DNA from: a virus
DNA: 38,414 nucleotides
IMG/VR virus record: IMGVR_UViG_3300042922_000811
Span: 1-38,414 of that record
Strand: one strand, 5' to 3'
Positions within the stretch are counted from its first letter, which is position 1, and each line of letters opens with the position of its first letter. The notes under the pieces were generated by a model. It was not told where the DNA came from, made no database searches, and worked only from the letters and a program-made list of their open reading frames with translations. The position numbers and the translations under genes are program-made. Below, one piece after another: positions 7,753 to 15,242 of the stretch.

Positions 7753-8059
7753 AGTTGGTGAGTCCTTCGGGCCACGGCGGCGACGGGGGTTTCTTCCCCT
7801 GGTCGATGTGGTCGCGGAGGGTGTGGATGTAGTCGTCACGGATGCGCTCGCGCCGCAGGCTTGCGTCGAGGCGCGCGTCCGTGGCCGCGGCGCGCTTGAG
7901 CGCCGTCTCCACCTGCTCTTGGAGCTGGTCGATGAGCGCGTTCTCGCGAGCGCCGCCGCGGTTGAGGATTGCGACGGCGATGCCGGCCACTCCGGCGATG
8001 AGGGCGACGACGATGGTCGGCATGGATGAGGTCAGCGCCGCCCACGCCTCAGGCGGCAC
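7751..8059 (-). CDS. single-span membrane protein with coiled coil (holin-like)
   Basis: A 102-aa protein with one membrane helix near the N-terminus (about 13-32) followed by a charged helical region (about 35-85) likely to form a coiled coil, and a Pro-rich end. It starts at GTG 8059, overlapping the upstream membrane gene by 11 bases. Small proteins with this plan are common in actinophage lysis cassettes and are called holin or lysis-accessory proteins. It could be an antiholin or a spanin-like helper. Position beside the endolysin is the main support. Confidence 0.65.
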   Translation of the reverse strand: MPPEAWAALTSSMPTIVVALIAGVAGIAVAILNRGGARENALIDQLQEQVETALKRAAATDARLDASLRRERIRDDYIHTLRDHIDQGKKPPSPPWPEGLTN

Positions 8060-8462
8060 GACTTCTCCGCGTGTGCCAGATCGACAGGATGCCGATCATC
8101 GCGGCCGGACCGAGGTAGGTCGTGGCGGTCAGCCACTCCCGCGACTCGATGCCGAGCACGAGCGCCTCGATCCACCCGTAGAGGTACGCCGCGCCCCACG
8201 CCGTCATCATGAAGGTCAGCGCCCCCCAGCCGACGGCGTCCTGAAGCCGGAACGCCATCACGACGCAGACCACGCCGGCGATGAGCCAGAGCACCGCCCA
8301 CGCTTCGAGCGTGACGGGCGGGTTCGCGATGAGCTCGAGCCCTCGTGGGAGAGCGTCAGGGCGCGTGCCGAGGGGGAGGTAGGCGACGCCGCGTGCGGCG
8401 CAGTAAGCACCGGCCACCAGCAGCGCCGCCCCCCGCGCCCCGTTCAGCCGGGGCGATCGCAT
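8049..8462 (-). CDS. four-helix membrane protein of the lysis cassette
   Basis: A 137-aa protein, strongly hydrophobic, with about four membrane segments (roughly 11-28, 46-64, 71-90 and 112-128). It starts at ATG 8462, which forms a TGATG overlap with the endolysin stop; longer in-frame starts run into Arg-rich out-of-frame sequence. Position directly after the endolysin suggests a holin or lysis regulator. I do not recognise a named family. Confidence 0.68.
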   Translation of the reverse strand: MRSPRLNGARGAALLVAGAYCAARGVAYLPLGTRPDALPRGLELIANPPVTLEAWAVLWLIAGVVCVVMAFRLQDAVGWGALTFMMTAWGAAYLYGWIEALVLGIESREWLTATTYLGPAAMIGILSIWHTRRSRAA

Positions 8463-8785
8463 CAGCCGATGCCGGCGGCGGCGTCGTGGATCTTCTGCAG
8501 CTTCTCGCAGTAGCGGTACTCGTCTCCCGACGGGAGGCGGCTGAGGTCGGCGGAGACCCACTTGAGGTCGTGCAGGCTGAGGAACCACGCGAGGTTTTCG
8601 TCGTTGAACTGACGCTCACCGGCGGCCTCGCGCTGGGCGGGGCTGGCTCCCGCGGGGAACCACTGTCCCGTGTTTCCGTAGTTCGTCAGTCGGGCACCGT
8701 GCTCGTTGACGTGCGCGGTGATTCCATACCCCGGCGTAAGGGTGTAGCTGACGCCGGTGGACTCGCGGCGAAGGTTGATCGACAT
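8462..8785 (-). CDS. putative internally translated C-terminal endolysin fragment
   Basis: In frame within the endolysin, ATG 8785 (codon 157) is preceded by GAGGAGG at 8800-8794 with 8 bases between: a near-ideal SD, stronger than that of the full-length gene. It would give a separate 107-aa protein starting MSINLRREST and equal to the domain after the linker. Some endolysins (for example enterococcal Lys170 and clostridial CTP1L/CD27L) are known to make their wall-binding domain from such internal starts and assemble with the full enzyme. Whether that happens here is inference. Confidence 0.5.
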   Translation of the reverse strand: MSINLRRESTGVSYTLTPGYGITAHVNEHGARLTNYGNTGQWFPAGASPAQREAAGERQFNDENLAWFLSLHDLKWVSADLSRLPSGDEYRYCEKLQKIHDAAAGIG

Positions 8786-9253
8786 GTTCTGGTCCTCCTC
8801 GGACTGGTTGGGGGTCGTGCCGGGAGTGGCTGAGGCGGGTGCCTCGCCACCGATCGCGTCCTCGAAGTCGAGGGTCTGCGAGTAGGAAAGCCCCTGGCGG
8901 GCGCGACGGGTGACGTGCAGGTGCGCGCCGTAGTACCAGTCCTCGCCGAAGCCAGATGCTCCGGAGCGGGCGATGCCGGTTTGCCCGGGGCTGACGCGCG
9001 CGCCGACTCCGACGCTGATGCTCGACAGGTGAATCCAGTCGATGACCTCGCCGTTGTCCATGAGGAACGTCAGTCGGCGGCCCTCCGCTCCGTCGTTCGA
9101 GTGGTCGACGCCGATCACACGCCCGGCGCCAGGCGCGCGCAGATCGGTTCCGTAGGCGGTCTTGTAGTCGGTGCCGGGTTCCTTGCTGCCGCGCGCGATG
9201 TGCGCCGCGCGGTCATCCGAGATTCCGACGTCGGCCGGGGTGGTGTAGCCCAT
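8462..9253 (-). CDS. endolysin: M23 (LytM-type) peptidase domain plus C-terminal wall-targeting domain
   Basis: A 263-aa lysis enzyme. The M23 domain spans about 25-125: YGTDLRAPGAGRV (first box), WIHLS with His75, and AHLHV with His111 and His113. M23 enzymes cleave peptide cross-links of peptidoglycan using zinc held by HxxxD and HxH. Here the first histidine position is Ala33, although Asp37 is kept. A Pro/Ser/Thr linker (about 135-156) leads to a 107-residue C-terminal domain with an internal start (see 8462-8785). ATG 9253 has AAAGGA upstream. The gene heads the lysis cassette. It lacks a signal peptide, so export should depend on the holins. Confidence 0.85.
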   Translation of the reverse strand: MGYTTPADVGISDDRAAHIARGSKEPGTDYKTAYGTDLRAPGAGRVIGVDHSNDGAEGRRLTFLMDNGEVIDWIHLSSISVGVGARVSPGQTGIARSGASGFGEDWYYGAHLHVTRRARQGLSYSQTLDFEDAIGGEAPASATPGTTPNQSEEDQNMSINLRRESTGVSYTLTPGYGITAHVNEHGARLTNYGNTGQWFPAGASPAQREAAGERQFNDENLAWFLSLHDLKWVSADLSRLPSGDEYRYCEKLQKIHDAAAGIG

Positions 9254-9272
9254 GCGGGCACGTCCTTTCCTC

Positions 9273-9301
9273 TTGTGGTGTATTACGTTTCGTATTACGC
9301 T
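9273..9301 (+). promoter_or_regulatory. candidate promoter and repeat operator of the lipoprotein moron
   Basis: TTGTGG (9273-9278), a 17-base spacer and TACGCT (9296-9301) give a TTGnnn-17-TAnnnT promoter whose start point would fall at about the ATG 9309. The spacer region holds two 8-bp direct repeats GTATTACG (9280-9287 and 9292-9299), 12 bases apart, suited to binding of a ribbon-helix-helix dimer pair. Confidence 0.4.
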
Positions 9302-9308
9302 CGTGGGC

Positions 9309-9467
9309 ATGGCAAGAGAAGCAAAGCCCGTCCGGTCGATCCGGGTCGGCAGCATCTGGGAGACTGCGAAGGCGATCGCCGAGCAGAACGGCGAGAACTT
9401 CGCCGACGACGTCGTGACGCCCGCGCTCGAGCGGTACGTCGCCCGCAACAGGAAGAACCAACGATGA
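9309..9467 (+). CDS. small ribbon-helix-helix-like protein (moron)
   Basis: A 52-aa basic protein. A short beta-like segment (SIRVGSIWETAKAIAEQ) is followed by two helices ending in ALERYVARNRK, the general plan of Arc/CopG/MetJ-type ribbon-helix-helix DNA-binding proteins. ATG 9309 is preferred over 9252 because the extra residues overlap the divergent endolysin start. No clear SD, so the mRNA may be leaderless. Its stop overlaps the lipoprotein start (ATGA), so the two are co-translated. Likely an autoregulator of this cassette; the family call is tentative. Confidence 0.6.
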   Translation: MAREAKPVRSIRVGSIWETAKAIAEQNGENFADDVVTPALERYVARNRKNQR

Positions 9468-9871
9468 AGCGCTTAGCCCCTATCGCCGCCACAGCCGCGG
9501 TCCTGCTCCTGCTCACCGGGTGCTCCGGCGGCACCGATCAGGTGAACACTGCCGTCGACAGCGCCACGCCCGCGGCCGCCGCGACAGAAGATGCAGCAGC
9601 ACCGCTCACCGCCGAAACCGCCACGACGAACGCGGCCCGCGGCGATGCCGTTTTCCTGGAATCGGTTCGCTCCGAGCTGCGCCCTGACAACGTCATCCCG
9701 AACGCCACCGACGAGCAGCTTCTAGAGGCAGGCGAGAAGGCGTGCGAAGGGATCGCTTCGGGCGCTGACACTCTGACGCTGTCGCTCATCGACGGAGAAG
9801 AGCCGGACGCATCGGGCTTCTATCCGGACAGTGGCGTGATCATTCGCGCGGCTCGCGCAGCGCTCTGCTAA
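9464..9871 (+). CDS. lipoprotein, DUF732-like (lysogenic-conversion candidate)
   Basis: A 135-aa protein. Basic start MKRLAP, hydrophobic helix, and lipobox LTGC with lipid-anchored Cys20. An Ala/Thr-rich linker (about 24-62) leads to a domain with conserved-looking FLESVRSEL, then GEKACEGI, and a final Cys. The spacing of the two Cys residues and the helix pattern resemble DUF732 proteins of Actinobacteria. It should be anchored on the outer face of the cytoplasmic membrane. It is transcribed against the late genes and converges with 9868-10578 (stops overlap by 4 bases), the hallmark of a moron expressed from the prophage. Confidence 0.8.
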   Translation: MKRLAPIAATAAVLLLLTGCSGGTDQVNTAVDSATPAAAATEDAAAPLTAETATTNAARGDAVFLESVRSELRPDNVIPNATDEQLLEAGEKACEGIASGADTLTLSLIDGEEPDASGFYPDSGVIIRAARAALC

Positions 9872-10578
9872 TTCACGACCACACGCAGACGGCTTAATCC
9901 GTCTCGATAGATCGACCCGAGGTACGCGCCTTGAGGGGCATCGGCAAGACTGACCGGGATGAGCCCGGGCATGCTCACGCTGCCATCGAAGACCGCGGCC
10001 TGGGTCACGCGGAGCGCGCCAACGATTCGGAACAGCGGCGTCTTGACTGCGATCTCGAGCAGCGAGGTAATGAGCCCCTCGACGGCCCCCGAGATGCGAG
10101 TCGGACCAACCTGAATGTATCCGCCCTCGTCGACTTCGAGCCCGCTGGTCAGGGTGACCTTGCCCGTCGCTCCGTCGATGACGACCTGATTCGCTCCGGT
10201 GCCGGCGTAGATCTTGCCGCCCTCCATGCGGATGTTCCCCATCGTGAGCGTTCCGGTGCCGCCGTCGAGGATGATCCCCACGGGGCCTTGCCCGATCATG
10301 ATGCGGCCGCCCCCGACGGGGCTGATGAGCACGCCGCCGACGCGGATTACTCCGCCGCCGAGCACCTCCCAGTCGCCCGCGATCGAGCCGGGGCCGGTCC
10401 AGTCGAACGTGCCCTCACCCGTCAGGCGAGCCCCTGCTTGCAGCAGCAGCAGGCCCCCGATGAAGCGGACGCGCCCGTCGGTGATCGCCGCAGACTCGAA
10501 CGGGTTCTCGCGGAGCAGCCCCTGCACGGCCTCGATGAGCCACTCGAGCGGAGAATCGTTCACGTTGTAGAGGCCCAC
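9868..10578 (-). CDS. glycine-rich minor tail protein
   Basis: A 236-aa protein. The middle (about 50-165) is made of short Gly-rich beta repeats (GTGTLTMGNIRMEGGKIYAG style), suggesting a beta-helix or stacked beta fold as in tail-tip proteins. The ends are more helical. It follows the Gp37-like gene directly (stop at 10579, start at 10578), so it belongs to the baseplate/tail-tip group. A structural role at the tail tip is likely. Confidence 0.68.
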   Translation of the reverse strand: MGLYNVNDSPLEWLIEAVQGLLRENPFESAAITDGRVRFIGGLLLLQAGARLTGEGTFDWTGPGSIAGDWEVLGGGVIRVGGVLISPVGGGRIMIGQGPVGIILDGGTGTLTMGNIRMEGGKIYAGTGANQVVIDGATGKVTLTSGLEVDEGGYIQVGPTRISGAVEGLITSLLEIAVKTPLFRIVGALRVTQAAVFDGSVSMPGLIPVSLADAPQGAYLGSIYRDGLSRLRVVVN

Positions 10579-11667
10579 TTACTGCACCTCCAAGGTCAGG
10601 GATTGGTCGCGCACCGCGTGCGACAGGGCGATCACTCGCCCGTTGATCCAGCCGGGCGGCTCGAGCTCATCGCCCATGTAGTAGGCCGCGATGTTCGTGC
10701 CGATCTCGGTCCTCGCGTTTAGCTCGGCGTCGGCGATCTGAAGTCGGTACTGCTTCACGGGCTCACGGAAGAGCCGCAGGTGTTCGCCCGCCTGCGAGTC
10801 GGCGACGCTTTGTTCCTGCGTTGCCTTGATGGAGAAGGGCTTGTCGAGGAACGGGATCTCGCTGCCGGCGGTGTTCAGCGCGAGGCCGACTTTCGTGTCT
10901 TGTCCTCGCCCCTGCGCGGTGCCCCAGACTCCGGTGAGCTGGTTCTCGCCGACGAGCTTGTAGCCGAAGCCGGTTACTGGGCTGTGCTCGGCCGAGGCGT
11001 GAACGGTGATGGTGTCTCCCTGCAGCTTCGGGGTGCCGATGCGCAGCACGTCCTCGAGGCCTCCGTCGACGGGTGACCATCGCGGGAAGAAGTGAGCCTC
11101 GGGGCCGCCCTCGCGCGAGTGCAAGTCGCGCAGGAGGCTCTCGAGAGTGTCCAGACGCGATCGACGAATCGACACGTTCTCCGCGCCGGGTTCGAATCGG
11201 TCGGCGGGGTCCACGACGAGGCGAAGCGCCCATCGGTAACCTCCGTCGACGAGGGCGCGCCAGGCGTACTCGCCCATCAGCCCTCGGAGGGATCGGCCTT
11301 CGATGACGATGTCGGGGAGATCGAGCGGTCCCACTCCGAAGAGAGCCCGGCGGGCGGCGACGGACCGGAAGTCGGCGTGGGCGAGGAGCAGGCGTCCCGT
11401 CTTCGCATCCCAGTCGTGACCGAGCACCCACCCGGCGTACTTCGGCAGCCCGTTCCACTCGGCGACGAATCGCATGCGCCAAGGCTGCAGGATGCGTGCC
11501 CACATGTCGCGCGAGATCGGCATCATCCGATCCCGGACCATGAACTCGTGCGTCCGGGCGCCGTCGACACCGTTCACCTTCGACCGCCAGGAGCCGTCAC
11601 TCGGGTAGACCACGAGCTCGCGGCGGCCAGTGAGGGAGTCGACGAAGGAGTAGCGGATTTGCGGCAC
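10579..11667 (-). CDS. baseplate / tail-tip protein, siphovirus Gp37-like (ReqiPepy6 type)
   Basis: A 362-aa protein. An N-terminal beta region with an MWARILQPWRMRFVAEW segment, a central domain, and a C-terminal part with NARTEIGTNIAAYYMGDEL and ending SLTLEVQ. This matches the siphovirus ReqiPepy6 Gp37-like minor tail family, which sits just after Dit and plays the Tal-like role at the tail tip. The gene follows the Dit-like gene by 16 bases in the same operon. Confidence 0.8.
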   Translation of the reverse strand: MPQIRYSFVDSLTGRRELVVYPSDGSWRSKVNGVDGARTHEFMVRDRMMPISRDMWARILQPWRMRFVAEWNGLPKYAGWVLGHDWDAKTGRLLLAHADFRSVAARRALFGVGPLDLPDIVIEGRSLRGLMGEYAWRALVDGGYRWALRLVVDPADRFEPGAENVSIRRSRLDTLESLLRDLHSREGGPEAHFFPRWSPVDGGLEDVLRIGTPKLQGDTITVHASAEHSPVTGFGYKLVGENQLTGVWGTAQGRGQDTKVGLALNTAGSEIPFLDKPFSIKATQEQSVADSQAGEHLRLFREPVKQYRLQIADAELNARTEIGTNIAAYYMGDELEPPGWINGRVIALSHAVRDQSLTLEVQ

Positions 11668-11683
11668 GCGCTCCCCCGTTCGT

Positions 11684-12472
11684 TCAGAAGTAGGCCGGCC
11701 TCAGCGACACCGACATCTCGCCCGTTCCGGTGACCGGCACGAGCTCGAGCGGCGTTCGTCCGGGTGGGATCTCCCAGACGTCGATTCGTGGGCCGTAGAC
11801 GCCGGCTGCGAGGGCACCGTCTCGGGTGAGGAGTCCGGTGCTCAGGTCGATGACGTCTCGGCTCCCGGCGTTGATGCCGGCGGCGACGTCGTACACGCGG
11901 CCCCACGGGCCGCGGATGCTGTAGCCGTTCGGCATCGACCCCGTGACGGTGATGACCGACGGTGTTGGTGCGCTGCCGCGGTTCTCGACGACGACGTTCG
12001 CGCCGACGACAGGCTCTGCCTGGTCGCCGTACACGCGCTGCGACGGGGCGCGGAACCGATGAAGGAACGTGGCGCGCCGTGGGCTCGGCGAGAGGGTGAA
12101 CTCCCAGCCGCGCCCACGGCGCACGTAGGCACTCAGACGCGTTCCCGTGCGCGTCTTCCAGTGCAGCTCTGCAGCCGATTCGGGCATCGCCAGGAGCGCG
12201 CCCTGCTGCCACTGCATCCGTTCGAGCTCCACCGCGGAGCCCGCGTAGACGATGCCCTTGATCGTGATGATCCGCGGGTCGCGCAGCCGGTTCGGGAGGT
12301 CGTACTGTCCCTCTGCGCGGTCTCGTTCCTGCTCCTGAGGCGCCGCGGAGGCACCGTCGGTGAGACCGCTGATTCCCGTGATGAACCACCCTGTGCGGTA
12401 GTCCAGGCGGCGGCCGGTATAGGCGACGTCGAGGATGCCGCCGGTGAATCCCGGGTCGGGTGCTCGAGTCAT
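11684..12472 (-). CDS. distal tail protein (Dit-like)
   Basis: A 262-aa protein following the tape measure gene, the usual place for Dit. The N-terminal domain includes YDLPNRLRDPRIITIKGIVY, the strand-turn pattern of siphovirus tail-component (Dit) N-terminal domains. The C-terminal half looks like a galectin-type beta domain (residues about 140-262). Dit forms the hexameric hub connecting the tail tube to the tip and fibres. ATG 12472 lies 16 bases past the tape measure stop. Confidence 0.78.
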   Translation of the reverse strand: MTRAPDPGFTGGILDVAYTGRRLDYRTGWFITGISGLTDGASAAPQEQERDRAEGQYDLPNRLRDPRIITIKGIVYAGSAVELERMQWQQGALLAMPESAAELHWKTRTGTRLSAYVRRGRGWEFTLSPSPRRATFLHRFRAPSQRVYGDQAEPVVGANVVVENRGSAPTPSVITVTGSMPNGYSIRGPWGRVYDVAAGINAGSRDVIDLSTGLLTRDGALAAGVYGPRIDVWEIPPGRTPLELVPVTGTGEMSVSLRPAYF

Positions 12473-12490
12473 CGGCAGTGCCCTCTCTGG

Positions 12491-15238
12491 TCAGTAGGTC
12501 GTGCTCGGCAACGCGTCGCGTACGGCCACCTCGACCGCGCGCTGGATGAGCGCGAGGGTCTCGGCGTCGACGGCCCCGGTGACGGTGATGCCGCCGAGGT
12601 TCACCTGCGCTCCGACGGGCGCGCCGGCGGGCTGGCGAGCGTTGAGCTCTCGTTGGATCGCGATCGAGCGCGGCGAGTTGTCCATCGGCACGAACGCCTC
12701 CGGGACGTCCATCCGATCCCCGACCACGCGCCATGTCCCGGGAGGGACGACGGCCGCGGTCGACGACATGGGTGTCAGGTCCGGGATGCCGCCTGCGGCC
12801 ATGAAGTCGACGATGCCGCCGCGATACCCGGCGCGGATGGAGGTCGGATCGAGAGAGTCGGTCGCGACGTTCAGCCGCACGGTCGCACCGTTGAAGGTGG
12901 TCAGCAACCGGTTGAGGTCGTTCTCGGCTGCCGAGGTGTTGGCGGTGACGGCGGTCGAGACCATCTGCGGGAAACTCGCGTACGACTGGATGAGCTGGTC
13001 GGCCTGCTCTTTCGTGAGGCCCATCTGCTGCAACTGTTCAGACAGTGCCCCCGTTGTTGCACCGAACCGTTCGCGAAGCTGGTCCTGTGTCTCGCGCGCG
13101 TCGTGTGCGGCGGTGATCTGCTCCTGCAGCGCACCGGCTGCGCCCCGCACCTGTTCCTCGAGCTTCGCTCCGGAGTCCGACGCGGAGAGGTTCGCGAGGT
13201 CGACCCCTGCCAGTTCGAGGCGAGCGCCGCCGCCGGCGTCGCCGACCTGATCGAGCGCGTCCGCCAGTCGCAGGGAGGCGTCGTTGAGAAACCCCATCGC
13301 GACGGCGCCCTCGCCGAACTCGTTGACCTTGCCGCGCGCCTCCTCGATGCCGCCGATGAGCTGGCTCCGAAGGGTGTCGGCTGTGGCGCGGGTTGTGTCG
13401 TCGAACAGGCGCATGCCGTCGCGGAGCCCTTCGAGCTCCGACGTGTCGGCGAACGGATTGAGTGCCTTCTGCAGCCCGATGAGCATGTCGATCATGTCGG
13501 CGCCTGGCCCGGCGACGAACTCCGAGAACGCGATCGAACCGTCGGCGGCCGAGTTGACCATCGACTCGCCCCAGTCGAAAGCGCCGTTCACGAGATCGAG
13601 GAAGAACTGCGTCACCGGGCCTCGGTTCGTCGCGATGAACTGCGCGGTCTCCGCGAGAGGTTCGGCGAAGCCGGCCGCGAGGGTGCCTTTGATGCCGTCC
13701 ATCGCGATTTCGATGTTTCGCCCGGCCTGCTCGATCCGTGTTGCGTCGTTGTCCGACAGGGTGTCGAACATGCGCTGGGCGGCGCCTTCCACCTGGCCGA
13801 TTTGGTCGACGGCGGAGGAGAGATCCATGCGGAATAGGGCGTCTCCGAGATCCTCGGCTTGCGTTCCGAAGAGCGCGACCGCGGCGGCGTTGCGCTGCAC
13901 CGGGTCTTCCATCTGACGGAGCTTCTCGAGCACCTCGCCGAGCCCGGCACTGGCTTCCGGGCCACCGCGGGCGATCTTGGCCGTCATCTGCTCGGCGTCG
14001 AGTCCGAGGAGCTTGAATCCCTCGGCGGAGGTCTCGGAGGCGTCCGTGGCGCGGATCTGGAACTCTTTGAGAGCGTCGGCTGCGAGGTCGGCGTTTCGTG
14101 CGCCGCCCGAGAGGGCTTGGCTCATGAGGCCGAGCGCCTGCGGACCGGAGAGCCCGAGGCGGGCGAAGAGCGCGGGGTACTCGGTCAGGGTGTCCAGCAG
14201 ATCACCGGCGCGGTTGAGGCCCTGTCGTTCGCCGGCCGCGATGAGGTCGAATGCCTGTTTTGCGGACCCTGCCAGGCCGGTGCTGAGGAGTGTCGCTGTG
14301 GTCTGCGCGACGGGCTGCACCTCTTCACGCATGATGTCGGCGATGCCGGCGAGACCCTCGATCGTCTCTCGTGCGTCTGCGCTGGCGGCGTTGCCGTCGA
14401 GGAGCTGGAACTGCATCGCGAGGCGGGCGGTGTCCATGTTCGCTTCGACGGAGTCGCCGAACACGTTCGCGTACGCCTCACCGGCGGCGCGGCCGATGCG
14501 CAGCGCGGCGGCCGGGCTGATGCCGGTGAGCGCCTCGAGACGGTCGAATCCGACCTCCTGCTGAAGACCGTCCTGCACGGCGCCCGTCACGGCCTTGCCG
14601 ATCGCGACACCGGCGAGGATGATGCCGCCGGCGACGGGGATTGCGGTCAGCGCGGAGATGAGGGATTCCTCGACACCGGCGCCGACCGCGTCGCCGACCC
14701 GCTGCCCCAAGCCTCGGGTTGCTCCGTCGAGGGTGCGGCCGAGGGATGCTCCGCCCTTGGCCCCGGCGTCGCCGGTGGCGTCTTCGACTTTGTCGGCCAG
14801 TTGCTCGAGCTCCGCCTCGGCCTTGGCGGTGGACGCGTCGACCTCGACCGACGCGCGTAGTCCCCTCAGCCGCTCGGCTTGCTGCTCGAGTCGGGCGAGG
14901 TTGGCCTCGGCGCGCTTGACGTCGGCGGAGACCTCGAACCCGGCCTCGGAGCGGATGGAGAGGTCTTCGACCTTCGCTCGCGCCCGCTCGAGGGCCTTGT
15001 CGGTGCGGGTGACGTCCGCGTCGATCTGCAGAATTGCCCGCTCCGACACGAGCTTCTTGGCTTCGGTCTCGACGCGATCCATGCCGGCGAGGGCTTCGCT
15101 CGCGTCGGCGTCGACCTTCTGCACGATGGGCTTGCCCTCGATGCGTGCCGCGGACTCTTTGACCGTCTGCTCGCCCTTGGCGACACCTGTTGTGTTCGCG
15201 GTGTACAGCACCTCGAGCTCTGCTGCGCGCAGCCCCAT
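12491..15238 (-). CDS. tape measure protein
   Basis: A 915-aa protein, the longest gene in the window, just after the tail chaperones. The N-terminal half (about 1-150) is coiled coil with many Lys/Glu/Ala heptads. A hydrophobic segment (about 190-220, IPVAGGIILAGVAIGKAV) follows, then a long helical phage-tail-minor-protein region (240-520) with NRAGDLLDTLTEYPALFARL, and a C-terminal tail with a Pro/Gly-rich end. It sets tail length and is injected or ejected on infection. At about 0.15 nm per residue the tail would be near 137 nm. ATG 15238 lies 4 bases after the chaperone fusion stop. Confidence 0.92.
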   Translation of the reverse strand: MGLRAAELEVLYTANTTGVAKGEQTVKESAARIEGKPIVQKVDADASEALAGMDRVETEAKKLVSERAILQIDADVTRTDKALERARAKVEDLSIRSEAGFEVSADVKRAEANLARLEQQAERLRGLRASVEVDASTAKAEAELEQLADKVEDATGDAGAKGGASLGRTLDGATRGLGQRVGDAVGAGVEESLISALTAIPVAGGIILAGVAIGKAVTGAVQDGLQQEVGFDRLEALTGISPAAALRIGRAAGEAYANVFGDSVEANMDTARLAMQFQLLDGNAASADARETIEGLAGIADIMREEVQPVAQTTATLLSTGLAGSAKQAFDLIAAGERQGLNRAGDLLDTLTEYPALFARLGLSGPQALGLMSQALSGGARNADLAADALKEFQIRATDASETSAEGFKLLGLDAEQMTAKIARGGPEASAGLGEVLEKLRQMEDPVQRNAAAVALFGTQAEDLGDALFRMDLSSAVDQIGQVEGAAQRMFDTLSDNDATRIEQAGRNIEIAMDGIKGTLAAGFAEPLAETAQFIATNRGPVTQFFLDLVNGAFDWGESMVNSAADGSIAFSEFVAGPGADMIDMLIGLQKALNPFADTSELEGLRDGMRLFDDTTRATADTLRSQLIGGIEEARGKVNEFGEGAVAMGFLNDASLRLADALDQVGDAGGGARLELAGVDLANLSASDSGAKLEEQVRGAAGALQEQITAAHDARETQDQLRERFGATTGALSEQLQQMGLTKEQADQLIQSYASFPQMVSTAVTANTSAAENDLNRLLTTFNGATVRLNVATDSLDPTSIRAGYRGGIVDFMAAGGIPDLTPMSSTAAVVPPGTWRVVGDRMDVPEAFVPMDNSPRSIAIQRELNARQPAGAPVGAQVNLGGITVTGAVDAETLALIQRAVEVAVRDALPSTTY

Positions 15239-15242
15239 CGAG

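Noticed and set aside
9868-9871. Frameshift or truncation where the lipoprotein and tail gene meet
   Set aside because: The two stops simply overlap by 4 bases in a convergent pair; both frames are complete.
11574-12734. 386-codon minus frame across the Dit-like gene
   Set aside because: Arg/Pro-rich and in the wrong frame; the Dit-like gene occupies the real frame.
12059-13837. 592-codon plus-strand frame opposite the tape measure gene
   Set aside because: Composition is skewed to Arg/Val/Gly and no motif is seen. It is an antisense shadow of a high-GC gene.
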